A DNA stretch of 64,000 bases from Onchocerca volvulus (Eukaryota; Nematoda; Chromadorea; Rhabditida; Onchocercidae), in NCBI GenBank assembly GCA_000499405.2, contig HG738140.1, positions 14,509,113 to 14,573,112 on the forward strand. Reading direction: 5' to 3'. Under the pieces are notes generated by a model. It was not told where the DNA came from and made no database searches. It was given only the letters and a program-made list of their open reading frames with translations. This document shows positions 50,394-61,923 of this stretch, piece after piece. Within the stretch, counting starts at the first letter, position 1; the number at the start of each line of letters is the position of its first letter. A program made the translations under genes and the position numbers.

Positions 50394-50488
50394 GTTATCG
50401 CGGATCTTCTATGACCGTGACAATAACTGAGATTTCTGAAATTATCGCTGATCTTCTTAACCGTGGCAGTGGCAATTATTGAGAATTC
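50394..50488 (+). repeat. Imperfect 47-bp tandem duplication
   Basis: GTTATCGCGGATCTTCTATG and ATTATCGCTGATCTTCTTAA begin two successive copies, each followed by ACCGTG..., a CAATAA/CAATTA word and GAGA. The copies have diverged. Confidence 0.7.
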
Positions 50489-53433
50489 CTCTTTCTTGTT
50501 GTATTGTTCTCGAAACCTTAAACTTGAGTAATTTAACCTTTATTATAAAATCTGATAATACAACACGTACGAAACAATTAAAATACCAATCGATCAAGAG
50601 TACAATTCTCACGATGATAACATAATCTAACCAACTCCGGAAGCATATCTTTCAAAAATGATCCTATGGTCAGACCCTTCTTCTTATTTATAAAGAGAGA
50701 ATCCCGCTAGAATTTGATCTACAAGAAGGCGCCATTTTTAGCGCATGAGAGCGCGCCTTTTTTGGCGACCTATAAACAAAGAAATATATTCACATTCAAC
50801 AAGATTAACAAATCATTTGAAAATCAAGAATCACTTATTTTCTTATACTCCTCGCGATTTCAGCGACTCAGGTAAATGATAAGAAATAATGTATATTATT
50901 GCTTAATTGCTTATGCTTATTTCTTAATTACTTATTGTTTGCTTATTCAAATAAATTCATTAAACAATAACTATTAAAATTTTTCATATATCATTTGATA
51001 GAAACTTTTACTAACATTAATTTTAGCTACTTCACTCTTGAAGGTCGTATCAGAGAACTAACGTTTTTGAATTCGAATATAATTATCGCTTTGCGTGACC
51101 TACGCAGCAGATCAGTATGGAATTTTTAAATTATGGCTAAGTTTGGCTAAATAAACTCATTTCATATTTCAATTATCACAATATACACTTTTTGATTAAT
51201 AGCCTAAAAATCATTAGATAACAAATAAATAAATGTTTCTCAAATAATGATAATAATTTATGAGAAAAAGAAATGTATCATAATAATTATTGATAATATC
51301 AAAGTCAAATATATATTGGAAAACGAGTAACCTATCTAAAACATGATTACATTTAATTTATTCATAACTGTAAAAAATTGACACTAATAAAGTCTCAGTT
51401 AAATAACTGCATCAAATATCATATGCTCGATTTCAAATTCGATATAATTATGTTTTTTCCGATTCTCCACGATTTCCAAAATTGGTAGCATTTGATATTG
51501 GTCCAAGAACTAATCCACTGCTGGAAATTTTCAAACTTTCATCATATGATTCGTTTACTGAAAATAAATATAATTTAACATTTTTTTCTTTTTTTTTTTT
51601 TAATTTTGACTTTTTTCTTTTTTTGATTTTAATTTTTTATCTATTTGTTTTAATTTTAGTTACTATTATGTTTTTTGAGTTATTTTTGTTTTATTTTTAT
51701 TTTAGTTTTGGTTAGTTTTAAACTTGATGGATCTGGATTTATACGCACTTTAAGGGGAAATCAAATATAAAATAGATTTTGCTATTAGTAACATTTGACA
51801 TTTCCATAAAGAATATTGTTTGTTAAGCTTAAAAATTTAAACTAATAAAGTTAAATAATATATATGTGAATTGCCACAAAAATACATATCAAGTGTAGTA
51901 TATGCTTGTAAAAAAAGTAATTTTGAAGAGCTATATCAAAGTATGATAAAAATAAATCAATTTTAAATTGTTAAAATATCGCTAAATGATATTTCGATGA
52001 GATCACTTTCTAATTACTTTTTTTTTTAGTTTTATAGAATCAAATCGAAATCTAAAATTTTTAAATAATAGGTTCATTTCCATGGCAATTTTCACTTCGA
52101 TTTTTGGTATAAATACAACAAACAGTTGTTAACTATGCTAACTCATCTTTTTCTCCTTCTTTTTTTTCAACTTTTTTTTTTTTTATTGGTTATTTTCTAA
52201 ATTTAAATGGATGAGCATTTCATCTATCCTATGCTTTGTTAAAGCTGTGTTATTCATCTAATTGGTCGATTGAACATAAGAAGAAACATATAAACTTTAT
52301 TAGTGCATTCTCGATTTTTTTGCAATTTACTTTTTATTATTGCCAAAAAAATAAAAAGAAAAAAGTGCAAAAGCAAAGCTGGTCATTGTCAGAGAAAAAA
52401 TTAGGGCATTTTGGAATTCAAAAATTTTGCTTTTTAATTCTTTGTGATTAAAATCATAGCATTTCCTATGCGTTATCGTCATTTTCTGTGAAGTTAATGA
52501 ATGTTTTTTTTTTTTTTTTTTTTAAATTTTGCCAAGAAATCATTATACTTTTCAAATCTTCATTTTTCTTGTTTGGCTAGATACGAATATTACTAATAAT
52601 ATTTAATGGAAATCAAAATGTTTTAATAATAATTGAAAATCAATATGGAATTAATAGGTGTCGACAGAAAAATACCATAGTAAATAAAGATATTTGTTAT
52701 TGAATTGTATATTTTTATACTTGCATAATTTCGGTAATTAATTTTCGTAAAAAAATTTTATGTTTAAATGTCATCATACCAGTTGAATATAAATAGGGAA
52801 ATGTAATGAAAACATTCTTACGGTATAACTTCAAATTAATCGTAAATAGATTGCATCATTAACAAATGCACAGAATTTAATTATTTCATTCAATTGAAGC
52901 AAAAAAAAAAAATAAATCCTATTATTTCATTTTCTTTTTCAGTGATTTATTTTAAAAGAATGTTAAGTTGGCATAGACTAAATAGCATCGCTAAATATTC
53001 CTCTCCCAATTAATTGAATTTTCTTAATGAAGAAAATTTTAACAAAACCATATCATTAATTAAATCATGCCCATGCAATAAAAACAAATTTTTTAAGATG
53101 ATTTTTGAACAAAAATTGGATATTTTATCAAACCCAGATTATGATAATTAATAATAATTGGTGACGGTGCTTCATTATTTGCTTTCAAAAAAAAAAAGAA
53201 AAAGATATAATTATGATAGAAAAAGCCAAAAATTATTTACAAAATAATTTTCATTATTAAGTAACTGCATAAGAAGTTATTTTGCTTTAAAAAATTTGGT
53301 TAGGACCAAAACATGCTCAATTTAAATAAATTATGGTATGAAGTAAGTGAGGCATAAAATATGTAAGCTTGAACACTTTTTCAACCGAAAAAATTTTAAC
53401 TTATAAATGAAATAAAATGTAAGATAAGAAGCA

Positions 53434-53496
53434 TTATTATTATTATGTTTTATTATTATGTTTTTTGTTATTATTATGTTATTATTATGTTTTTTG
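53434..53496 (+). repeat. Compound TTATTATG repeat
   Basis: TTATTATTATG and TTATTATG units interspersed with TTTTTT, about 60 bp in all. Confidence 0.8.
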
Positions 53497-54831
53497 AAGC
53501 AATGTTTCCTTGAAGTGAAAATATTTTTACAAACAAAAACAAGAAGTTATATGAAATATTGCTCTTTAAATTAAGAGAAAAATTCAAACACTGATTGTTC
53601 TTTTTTGAAAAAGATATTTCCAACATATCTAATTTGACATATCATTGTGATACCAAATGTCATGTCGAAGTGATAAAATTTTTAAATTTTAATTTCAGTG
53701 ACTTCATCATTAAGGAAGGACACGATGTTTAATTTTTATTTTTATTGAAAATGAAAGGATGAAAAAATTTTGAACTAAGAATTCTGCTTTGAATAATTAC
53801 GACGAAGAAAAAAGCATATAAAAGACTTTGTACGTAATTTTTAAAATCTTTTATTTCTCAATTAAAATTTTTCTGAGATTTAAGAGAAAAGTTTAAATGT
53901 TCCATTTGTTACTATCATGCGAATCAAAATCCAATCAGATAAAAATTGATTCAATCAATTACAATGCATCTTTAAAATTTAAATTTGCTTAATATTTTTT
54001 AAGCTATTTTATCACAATTTTTAGTATAACTACTTATTTTTGCACGCAAAATATGAAATGAACTTATTAGCAATAATACCAATACTTTATTTAATCGATA
54101 ATTTTCAATTTCAAATTTCTACTATCCGAATATTCTTTTCTTGAAAAATCTTTTGATCCCGTTGTATAATTCTGAAATCATAATCTCAAAAATTTCTTTT
54201 TCTATGAATGAGTTGTTGATGATATTTATGAAATATCACGGATGTGAGTAGAAATGAAAGAGGGGAAAAGCGAAAGAAAGCCAAGATATGAAATATTAAT
54301 CGATAACGGAAATTTTTGAATGGTAGAATAAATTAGATTACAATGGGAAATAAATTAGGCTTATGTTCACTCTCCTAATTCAGGATAACTGAAAATGACC
54401 AAAAAAAATATCTTTCACATTCTTTGATGAGTTTTAACGCACAAGAAACGGTTGCTTTCTTTGTAGTTAATAATTGCAAATTTTTTTTCTTTTTTTTTTT
54501 TTATTTTTCCTAAAGTAAGTGTGATATTTGCAATTTTGTTAAAAAATTGATGTTTGAAAAGAATCCGAAGAAATAAATTGCTTAAATAAATAATTTATTG
54601 ATCGTAAAATATTTGAAAATCTTTCCAAAATCAAATTTATATATTATTTTAGTGTCATGGGAACATAAGTCGAATAGCTAACAAGATGTATGCATGCTGC
54701 GTAACAAAATATTTACAGTTTTCAGTCAATTAAACGATAAAATTCAATGAAAATATCATTAAATGTTACTTCGAAATGGCGCAAGTGAAATTTATATTTT
54801 AACTAATTAATTAATTTAAATCAAATAATAG

Positions 54832-54996
54832 CTAACCCATTTCGTCGATTTTTGAACCAAATAATAACGAAAAAACAACCATGATAATAGCTATAACAGT
54901 AAGCAAAATCACGACTGTTCTAATCATCCTTCGAACGCAGACATGATCATCCTCTGCTCGATATTCCAAATCATCATTTGTTCTTTCCTGATTCAT
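54832..54996 (-). CDS. Small single-pass membrane protein, 54 residues
   Basis: An intronless frame from ATG 54994-54996 to TAG 54832-54834. The N-terminal half is acidic and hydrophilic (MNQERTNDDLEYRAEDDHVC) and is followed by VRRMIRT, a positively charged stop. One strongly hydrophobic segment of about 21 residues follows (VVILLTVIAIIMVVFSLLFG), then a short tail SKIDEMG. The organisation is that of a small tail-anchored or type II membrane protein. A TATTTAG acceptor-like site lies about 23 bases upstream of the ATG and could take a spliced leader. Codon use is less AT-biased than the surroundings. No family recognised; it is too short to exclude chance, but the composition switch is typical of a real protein. 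Confidence 0.5.
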   Translation of the reverse strand: MNQERTNDDLEYRAEDDHVCVRRMIRTVVILLTVIAIIMVVFSLLFGSKIDEMG

Positions 54997-57371
54997 TTTT
55001 CAAAATACCAAATCCTAAATATTCAAATTATAAATTTTATTCCAATTATGCTTATCAAAAGCATAATGTTAAAAAGGAATGCGATGATAATAATATAAAT
55101 TTTTCAAGGGTACAATTATATTTTTTAATATAAATACAATGATAATATTACAACACTAAGAATTTGACAACTTAATCGCCAATTAATGTAAAATAAATTT
55201 TTGCAAGTTTAACGAATTTAAACTTAAACAAAAAAGAAATCTTCTTTTCTAATATAAAGATTAAAAAAATTATTAGATAATAAAAAAGAAGCAACTAACA
55301 AATCTAATATACAGCGTTTGAATTATAAAAATTTTCACTGAAATTCAACGTTTATCACATACCTTTGTTCCGCATAGCATCTGCAATGAATTTCTTAAGT
55401 TTCAATAATATTTTTTAATTGAATTTACAACGAATTTTTTCTAATTCCAATTATTTTATAAAAATTCAAATAATCCTTTTCATAACGACAAATAAGAAAG
55501 GAATATTTATTGATATGTCACATTACATATGATATAAGCATATATAAATACACTTTTATGTATCAATAAAACTGCAAAAGACCGAAAATGTCTTCATTGA
55601 GCTAAAATATCAATAATTGTTGAAATGGATTAGTTCATTTGATTGTTTGCATAAGTGAGTTTTTCGAAAGAATGAAAAATGAACTATTTTTCTAATGCTT
55701 AAAATGGAATTTAAATTTAAATTTACTAATAATCATTTAATACATGAAGAATTTGTCCTTCTTATGTAAATTTTTAATAATAAAACAAATAGTAAGAATA
55801 AAAACGATTACATTCAAGTTAGCAAAATTTAATAATAACTTTAAAAGCAAAGTTTGAATTCAAATTTATTAATATAATTTTATGCTAAATATCGCTTGAC
55901 TATGTGAAGAATTTTAGCTTCTTACGTAAAATAATTTGTAATAAAAGAATTAATGGAAATAAAAACTTTTCCGTGCAACTTAGCTTAAAACTAATAGCAG
56001 CAAAGCTTTTCATTGGATCGATTAATTTGAAGCAAAGATGGATGAATTGTTTATAAAAGTAATTTGACAGCAAATGGCTGAAAAATAAAATATCCTTTGG
56101 TTGGTTCTTCAAAATGATTAATATTAGATACCAAAACAGAGTTGGAAAGTTGAAACGATTTTCATCCTCTTTCTCCTTTTTTTCTTAGAACTTTTTCTCC
56201 CTCCTTTTCTTTTTCTTCATCTTTTACCACAAGTTAGAATTTTTCAGAGCCTAACTAATAGGACCTGGCCAACATGAAACTTGATGTTTATAAGATTATT
56301 GTCACACAGCACATAAATCATGTCTGTTTTGTTAGGCTGTGTTAATATCAAGCCTAGAAAAGCAATAATAAGCTAAAAAGTAGTGAATTAAAAAAAAAAA
56401 GACTTCAAAAACTTTCAAAGATATGGATGATGCGGAAGTATTAGTAGTGCACGGAAGATAAATGACTAAACTTGTTGATGAGAAGAGGAATGAAATTGAA
56501 TTTTACTTGCCCATCATTATCTTGTTTTATCTATTATCAACCTTCTTCTAAACTCAGTTAAAAAATGAAATTCATAAGTGAGAAAAAATCGATTGAAATG
56601 AATAATAACATAAGATAAAGAAGGAAGAGGCAGTATTTTGAATTCTCATTGTAAGACTATTGAAAGAAATTTGAATTTTCAGCATGCATAAATCTTCTAT
56701 CATTTTTAGCAAAATTTTTTACTCCTTAACATTAAATTTTAACACAAGAAAACAGCAGAAATGAAAAATTTATCTGACAAAGCAATCAATCCAAATGTAT
56801 CAGTTCTTTTTTTCTTGTCTGACCATTAAAAACTTCTATTTACAATCAATAATTAGAGAAGAAAATTTTTCGCTTTCACATAAAGAAATCAAATTAGAAA
56901 TTGTACAGTAAAAAATTATAAAAAATAAATCTGCTTGATGTGATGTTAATGACAATGCCGTAATTCTTTGATTAATTCCATTATGGTTCAATTTTTTCAT
57001 TTTGATGAAAATCAATTAATTGCTTTACTATTTTATTTTTATCTGTATTTTTTTCAGCTGTTTGGAGATATATAATCAGTCACTGCTGATTCTATCACAT
57101 GAATTAATGTAAACATTTTATACATGGCAAAATTAATATGGAATTTCAACACATCATTTAATTTTCTTTAATGAAATCAATCAATAATAAATCTCGGTAA
57201 CTCGTCCGATTCATATTGCTAAGGTCGAAATTTATCTTTTTTAATACTAAATTATAACTAGACAACAGCGAGTTTAAAAGTTGTATAACATAATCTTGTT
57301 ATAATGATTGTATTTTATGTAATGCTATGATGATAGTGTTCATTATATTATGATGATTACGTACTAATATA
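54997..57371. other. AT-rich intergenic region
   Basis: I see no coding exon, RNA gene or transposon. A minus-strand frame at 55900-56112 is Lys/Phe/Leu-rich low complexity, without splice borders or an upstream context, and is best read as chance. Confidence 0.5.
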
Positions 57372-59260
57372 TCTAAAGAAATGGAAATGTAAGTGACACC
57401 TGTTAGCCCGAACAGATCTCCGGAAGTTCTCCACCGATTTTTTTCAAATCTTGACACAACCTTATATTCCAGTAGTCCAGTGACAACTAAAAGTTAGTGA
57501 TGAGGCTGAATTCTTTGACTCCGCCCTGCATCACGCATTCATGAACAAACAAAATTTATTAACCAGCCCACTTTCTGCATTGACTGTGGCTACTTCCTGC
57601 AACAATTCAAGTTCTTCATCGTTTGTTTTGGAATTTTTACACCGTGTTGCATTCGAATAGGCGCGTTTTTTTAAATAAATGAAGCGAATAATTTAAACTT
57701 TTCGTTTATTCTTTGCTTTATGAGGGATGTGATTTGTTACTTTTTGATTTGTGGGAAATGTAGATGCGTCGCAGAAATGTCGAGATCATGATAATTTACA
57801 ATGGGATTTTTCGTTCAAGCAATTTAAGGATTACATCACTGACTTCCAGCATTAAATCGCGTCTTGAATTGCCTCTTCTTCGTAAATTTTACCCGTTGAT
57901 TTGAAATTTTGATACAACGTTGCATTCGAATAGATGCACTGTTTTTGTATAGATATACCTGCTTTTTTTTTCCTTTGTCAAACTTGTGACAAATAAAAGT
58001 AAATGAGCGAACTGAATTTCTGCAAAATGGACGTGGCCTTTAGTATACAACGCTCAGCGAGTTCGGTAAAGTATGCGTATTTCCAACGCAACCTTCTGTC
58101 AAAATTTCAAAGCAATAGATAGAAGCTTTCGGAGATTTAAGATTTTGAACAAAAAAACACTTACGACTTTTAGTATCTTTTAAAATCACATATAATTTTT
58201 TGCAGTAGCAATAGTTTAACAGTTCAACTGAGCAGTTTCGAATTCAACTTCAAGTTCAGTCAAAAATCAATTTCGAGAGCAGTTTGAGTGCAATCTATCT
58301 GCTTTAATGTCTCGCAGAAGATCAAATTTAGATCATCGTATTCGCACAGCGGAAGAAATGCGACGATTAATTGCAAATCAAACTGAGGAAAAAAGGACAT
58401 CAACAAACGAACGAACAAAACAAAGAATGACTCAAATGGGAGCAGAATGATGTACAGTCAGACTTTAGAATGTACAGTTACGAGCACGTCGATCGTGTTC
58501 TGCAGCTTCAGATCTGCTTTGTTATGAACAGAATGAACGCGGCCGGAAGACTGCGAGTGGCAGAAAGACGTTAGCAAGAAGCAGAAGATCAGCGTCAAAC
58601 ACGACTCCGTGTTCAGCAATCACGCGATTACAGGAGTCTTGCATTCGATGTAACGCAGCTAATGATTGTGGTTAGAGCCAAAAATGTTCTCATCGGTACT
58701 ATAACTGAAGTGTGTCCTTATTGCAAAGTTTTGAAATTTAGTGGAGAAATGAAAGGAATATGTTACGTCCTCTAGAAAAATTAAAGTTCCTCAACTTGGA
58801 GAATATCAGAGCCGTTAAAAACTTTGCTTGTCGGATATACTGCCGATTCAAAGCATTTCTTATCAGGTAATACAAATCCTGAACTTCTGCTTCCAAATGA
58901 CGTCGCTTGGAGCAGAAATCCTAAAAAGGACAAATTTATCATAAAACCGTCTCCTTAGTTCCTTTGCCAGATAATTACATAAATTCAACAATCTGACAAT
59001 TCAGTTCAGCAGTAAATCTTTTCTATAAGCGACAAGGATCAATCCAGCGATCAGATGCCTGGATATTCTTCGATAATTTTTTGTTATAAAAAATCACTCC
59101 TCATCAATCAGTAAAATCTTTTCTACAGGATTCATCTCTGTCATTTAAGACAAAACTATTTCACACTTACTGCTGGTCGTGCTTAATCATAATAGTAAGA
59201 ATTCATCTCCAACCCTACCAAACACGCAGAGCGTGGCCGGCTATTAGATAATATAATCAT
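57372..59260 (+). mobile_element. Degenerate Helitron-like transposon
   Basis: A 1.9-kb element. Its 5' end (AAAGAAATGGAAATGTAAGT, then GTTCTCCACCGATTTTTTTC and TTTGACTCCGCCCTGCATCA) matches the 5' fragment at 32709-32940. The phrase TTTGAAATTTTGATACAACG and its relatives recur inside and, inverted, near 58090-58155; they also match 61085-61230. The 3' end has the short hairpin CACGCAGAGCGTG followed by GCCGGC and CTATTAG, typical of Helitron 3' termini. Between lie broken remnants of the Helitron replicase-helicase. Helitrons move by rolling-circle replication through a Rep/helicase protein; this copy is dead. Exact ends are estimated. Confidence 0.7.
58307..58960 (+). pseudogene. Remnants of a Helitron helicase-type protein (N-terminal part)
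   Basis: ATG at 58307 begins MSRRRSNLDHRIRTAEEMRR, the Arg/Glu-rich opening common in Helitron proteins, and stops at TGA 58448-58450. After several stops and frame changes, the zinc-like motif VCPYCKVLKFSGEMKGICY appears near 58706-58765. It is followed by KIKVPQLGEY and LLVGYTADSKHFLS near 58816-58870. These follow the usual family order (C-x2-C, KFxxExxGxC, LPxL, LLxGxT). The Rep and helicase domains themselves are not visible, so the coding region is truncated and non-functional. Confidence 0.65.
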
Positions 59261-60984
59261 AATAACCGTAACTGTTAGTAATGTTTTAGCCTTGCAACTC
59301 ATAAGAATATTCAATAAAGTAAAGCTAAAAAGGGATATTTAATGAAGTAATTGATTAGAAATTTAAAGAAGATTTTTCTCTGTTCCGGAAAAAAAAAAAC
59401 TTTTCAAAGCTAATATTTCAATTTAAATTTGTATTTCCATTTTGCAAAAATATAAATATTTGGTTGAAGTAAGGAAAAGATTGATTGAAATAAGTGGTCA
59501 CAAAACTAATTTGTTTTGCTCAAATAAAAATAACTTACATCTAAAAAAGGAAATCGTTTGTCGCTATAATAAAACATTTTCATAATTTTCATTTAATATT
59601 CCCAACAACTTTAGATTGAATAATAAATTTATACTTTTCATCCCGAAAATCGTTATTATAAGCATCTTTATATGTCGAAAAGCGATTCCATTTGGCTAGG
59701 CTAAGCAAGCCTAATAAAGATGGATCTAAACTTGGCATCAACTTAGCGTATGAGTATCACTGAAAATCGAAATTCTACATGCCGTTTCACGAAAGAACAT
59801 GAAATATACAGCATCAAATAAATGCATACAGCACAGTGCAGCAATTATAATATACAATCACTGTTGCGAAAATTGTAAAAATTTCGTGGAAAATATTTTT
59901 GAGAAACTTTTTTCCCTTTTTAAAATTTTTAACAAATCTTTGATGCAAAGCGTAAAAATATTTATAAAAAGGAAAAAATTGCATGAAAATCTTTCGATTC
60001 TATCAAAAGCGATAAGAAGAACTGTAAGAAAATTTTTATTCATGATGAAATGTCTTGGAAAGGAAAAAAAAATTGCGAAACAAATCTCGCCCTGCTCTAT
60101 GAATTTGAAAAGTTTTTTCCTTTTCACTCCAAATTCGAACGATAATAGTTATGGATGCTGTTGAGGGAACATTTGGAAACAATTTATGCATGCTGCAATT
60201 CTTTTTTTTTTTTTTGATCATCAATGGGAAGATTATTAGACATTTTCAATTTTTGAAAATTATCATTTACAATGCACAGATCAGATTGCACAACTTTATA
60301 AGATGCATGAATCCCTTTATACGTAGCAAATTGTTAACGTTTTTAATAGCGACTCAATAATAAACTTCAACTGTTTCGACTACTAATTAATTTTCGACTT
60401 TTAATTAAGTAGCTTCGGTCCTTAATCAAGTAAGTTTATTTGAAGTTACTATTTCTCTTTATAATTAATCATCCATTTATTTCTGCCAAATTTCAATTTT
60501 TAGCAATATTTTTTTAACTGGTATGTTCATCATCCCTATATCGTTAAACGATGAAGCAGTAAAATTAGAAAAAATTAATTTGCTGCTGGAATCACAGATT
60601 ACATTTCATTAGCAAAGCTTTATTTCTTAGGTCTTAGATAAAGTGACTATTATAGAAATCAGAAAAAAATAAATAAAAAATAAAATTATCAAGTCTACTG
60701 GAGAACAGGTCTATCCTAAATAAAACGGAATGATTTGACAGAAAGCGAAAATGAGGAATTTGTAACCTCGAAAATGGAGAAAGGTTGACAGAGCCGGACT
60801 TCATGCCGTTTAAAAAAAAGAAAAATTAATCGCTCTCTGGCAAAATGCAGTCGTGGAATCCAACCGAAGTACACCAACATACCAAAAGAGTTCACAGCAA
60901 TAGAATCCAGTAATAGAATGTTTGCCCGAGATTAATATGCGGAAGATGAAATTCGGAGATTCGAAGAATTTATTCTAAACTAAC
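59261..60984. other. Intergenic region with one unsupported open frame
   Basis: The longest frame, 59799-60164 plus, has 121 codons. It is Lys/Phe/Ile-rich with nine Cys (for example HCCENCKNFVENIFEK) and has no recognised domain. The opposite strand is also open over most of it, so I cannot say it is a gene. From about 60690 the composition becomes less AT-rich and runs into the Helitron end at 60985, so 60690-60984 is probably the inner part of that element. Confidence 0.4.
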
Positions 60985-61230
60985 TGGCCCGGCCACGCTT
61001 CGCATGGCCGATCCAGCCATCTATGTGGGCCGACCACGCTTCGCGTGTCCGGCTCTAGCTAATCTATATAAATAGAAATGTCAATGTTCGTTTGTTCAAA
61101 ATCTTAAGCCTCCTAAGTTCTCAAACATGGACATTATCTATATTCAAAATCTTAGATATCGGAAAGTCTTTGACCTATTGCTTTGAAATTTTGACACAAA
61201 GTTGCAGTCGAATACGCACATAATCTAACT
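60985..61230 (+). mobile_element. Helitron 3' termini joined to a 5'-terminus-like sequence
   Basis: Two hairpins occur in a row, GGCCACGCTTCGCATGGCC (about 61003-61021) and GACCACGCTTCGCGTGTCC (about 61035-61053). Each has a CACGC/GCGTG-type stem and is followed by CGATCC or GGCTCTAG. They match in style the hairpin that ends the 57.4-59.3 kb element. Immediately after comes CTAATCTATATAAATAGAAA, the style of a Helitron 5' end. It is followed by a stretch (TTTGTTCAAAATCTTAA, CTATTGCTTTGAAATTTTGA) that matches the reverse complement of 58090-58155. This looks like one element's tail abutting another's head. Confidence 0.6.
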
Positions 61231-61923
61231 ATTGATCAATCTATATCTACATAAGGCATGATTAATTCCTGAGATTCATCTGCCTGGATTTTGTTGTCAT
61301 TAATATTCCTCAGCTATCATCAACATCATAAACTTTCAAACCAGTGAAACGATCATTATTAATTATATTAAAAGTTCATAATTACGAATATTTTTGACGA
61401 TACTCAATAGTCGAATTACAAACAATTCGAAGAATGGAAAAGTTTGGAGAGAGGGAGAGAATTTATTGTTATATAGAATACTAAACTGAAATTTTCCTTG
61501 TCAAACATCAAACATGTGCTCATTTCAATTATAAATTTTCCAATTCAAATCATTTTTCTCCACATTAAAATAACTTTTCGCTTTGAAGAATAAAATCTGC
61601 GTAAATTGAAAGCTCATTTTTATTACTTTGACTCAAATTGACATTGACCTGATCAATATGAAACTTATTCCTTGCATTGACCTTAACGGAAAAAACTGAC
61701 TCCACACTATTCTATCCATTTCACAGCAATTATTGCAATAATTTTGCAAATAACTTTTTTTTTTTTTGAATGTTTTGAATAATACAGATGAAATTTGTTA
61801 AATAATTACTTAATTACATTAATAAATTTTTCAAACTTCAACAATGCACCAATGTGACGAATCATGAAAGCATTGAATATCAGGTAGTGTTAGATACCTT
61901 TCAGTGATTGCAATATGGTCCAC
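61231..61923. other. AT-rich spacer, probable promoter of the next gene
   Basis: No repeat or coding sequence is seen. The 3' end contains a pyrimidine-rich acceptor (ATACCTTTCAG at about 61903) 20 bases before an ATG, so leader splicing of the following gene is likely. Confidence 0.4.

Larger units (their letters stand above)
49311..54831. other. 5.5 kb intergenic region with microsatellites
   Basis: Contents: a 47-bp imperfect duplication at 50394-50488, an (ATT)n array at 50182-50216, a CpG-rich patch at 50728-50768 (AAGGCGCCATTTTTAGCGC... TTTTTTGGCG) and a TTATTATG-type repeat at 53434-53496. An exon-like plus-strand stretch at about 51031-51130 follows TTTTAG and reads FTLEGRIRELTFLNSN before a stop, with no partner. 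No gene can be supported. Confidence 0.5.

Noticed and set aside
51031..51130. Exon-like plus-strand block reading FTLEGRIRELTFLNSN
   Set aside because: Acceptor present but a stop follows with no donor or partner exon, so probably chance or a very old remnant.
59799..60164. 121-codon open frame on the plus strand
   Set aside because: Lys/Phe/Ile-rich, antisense also open, no domain or splice context. It may be real but nothing supports it beyond length.
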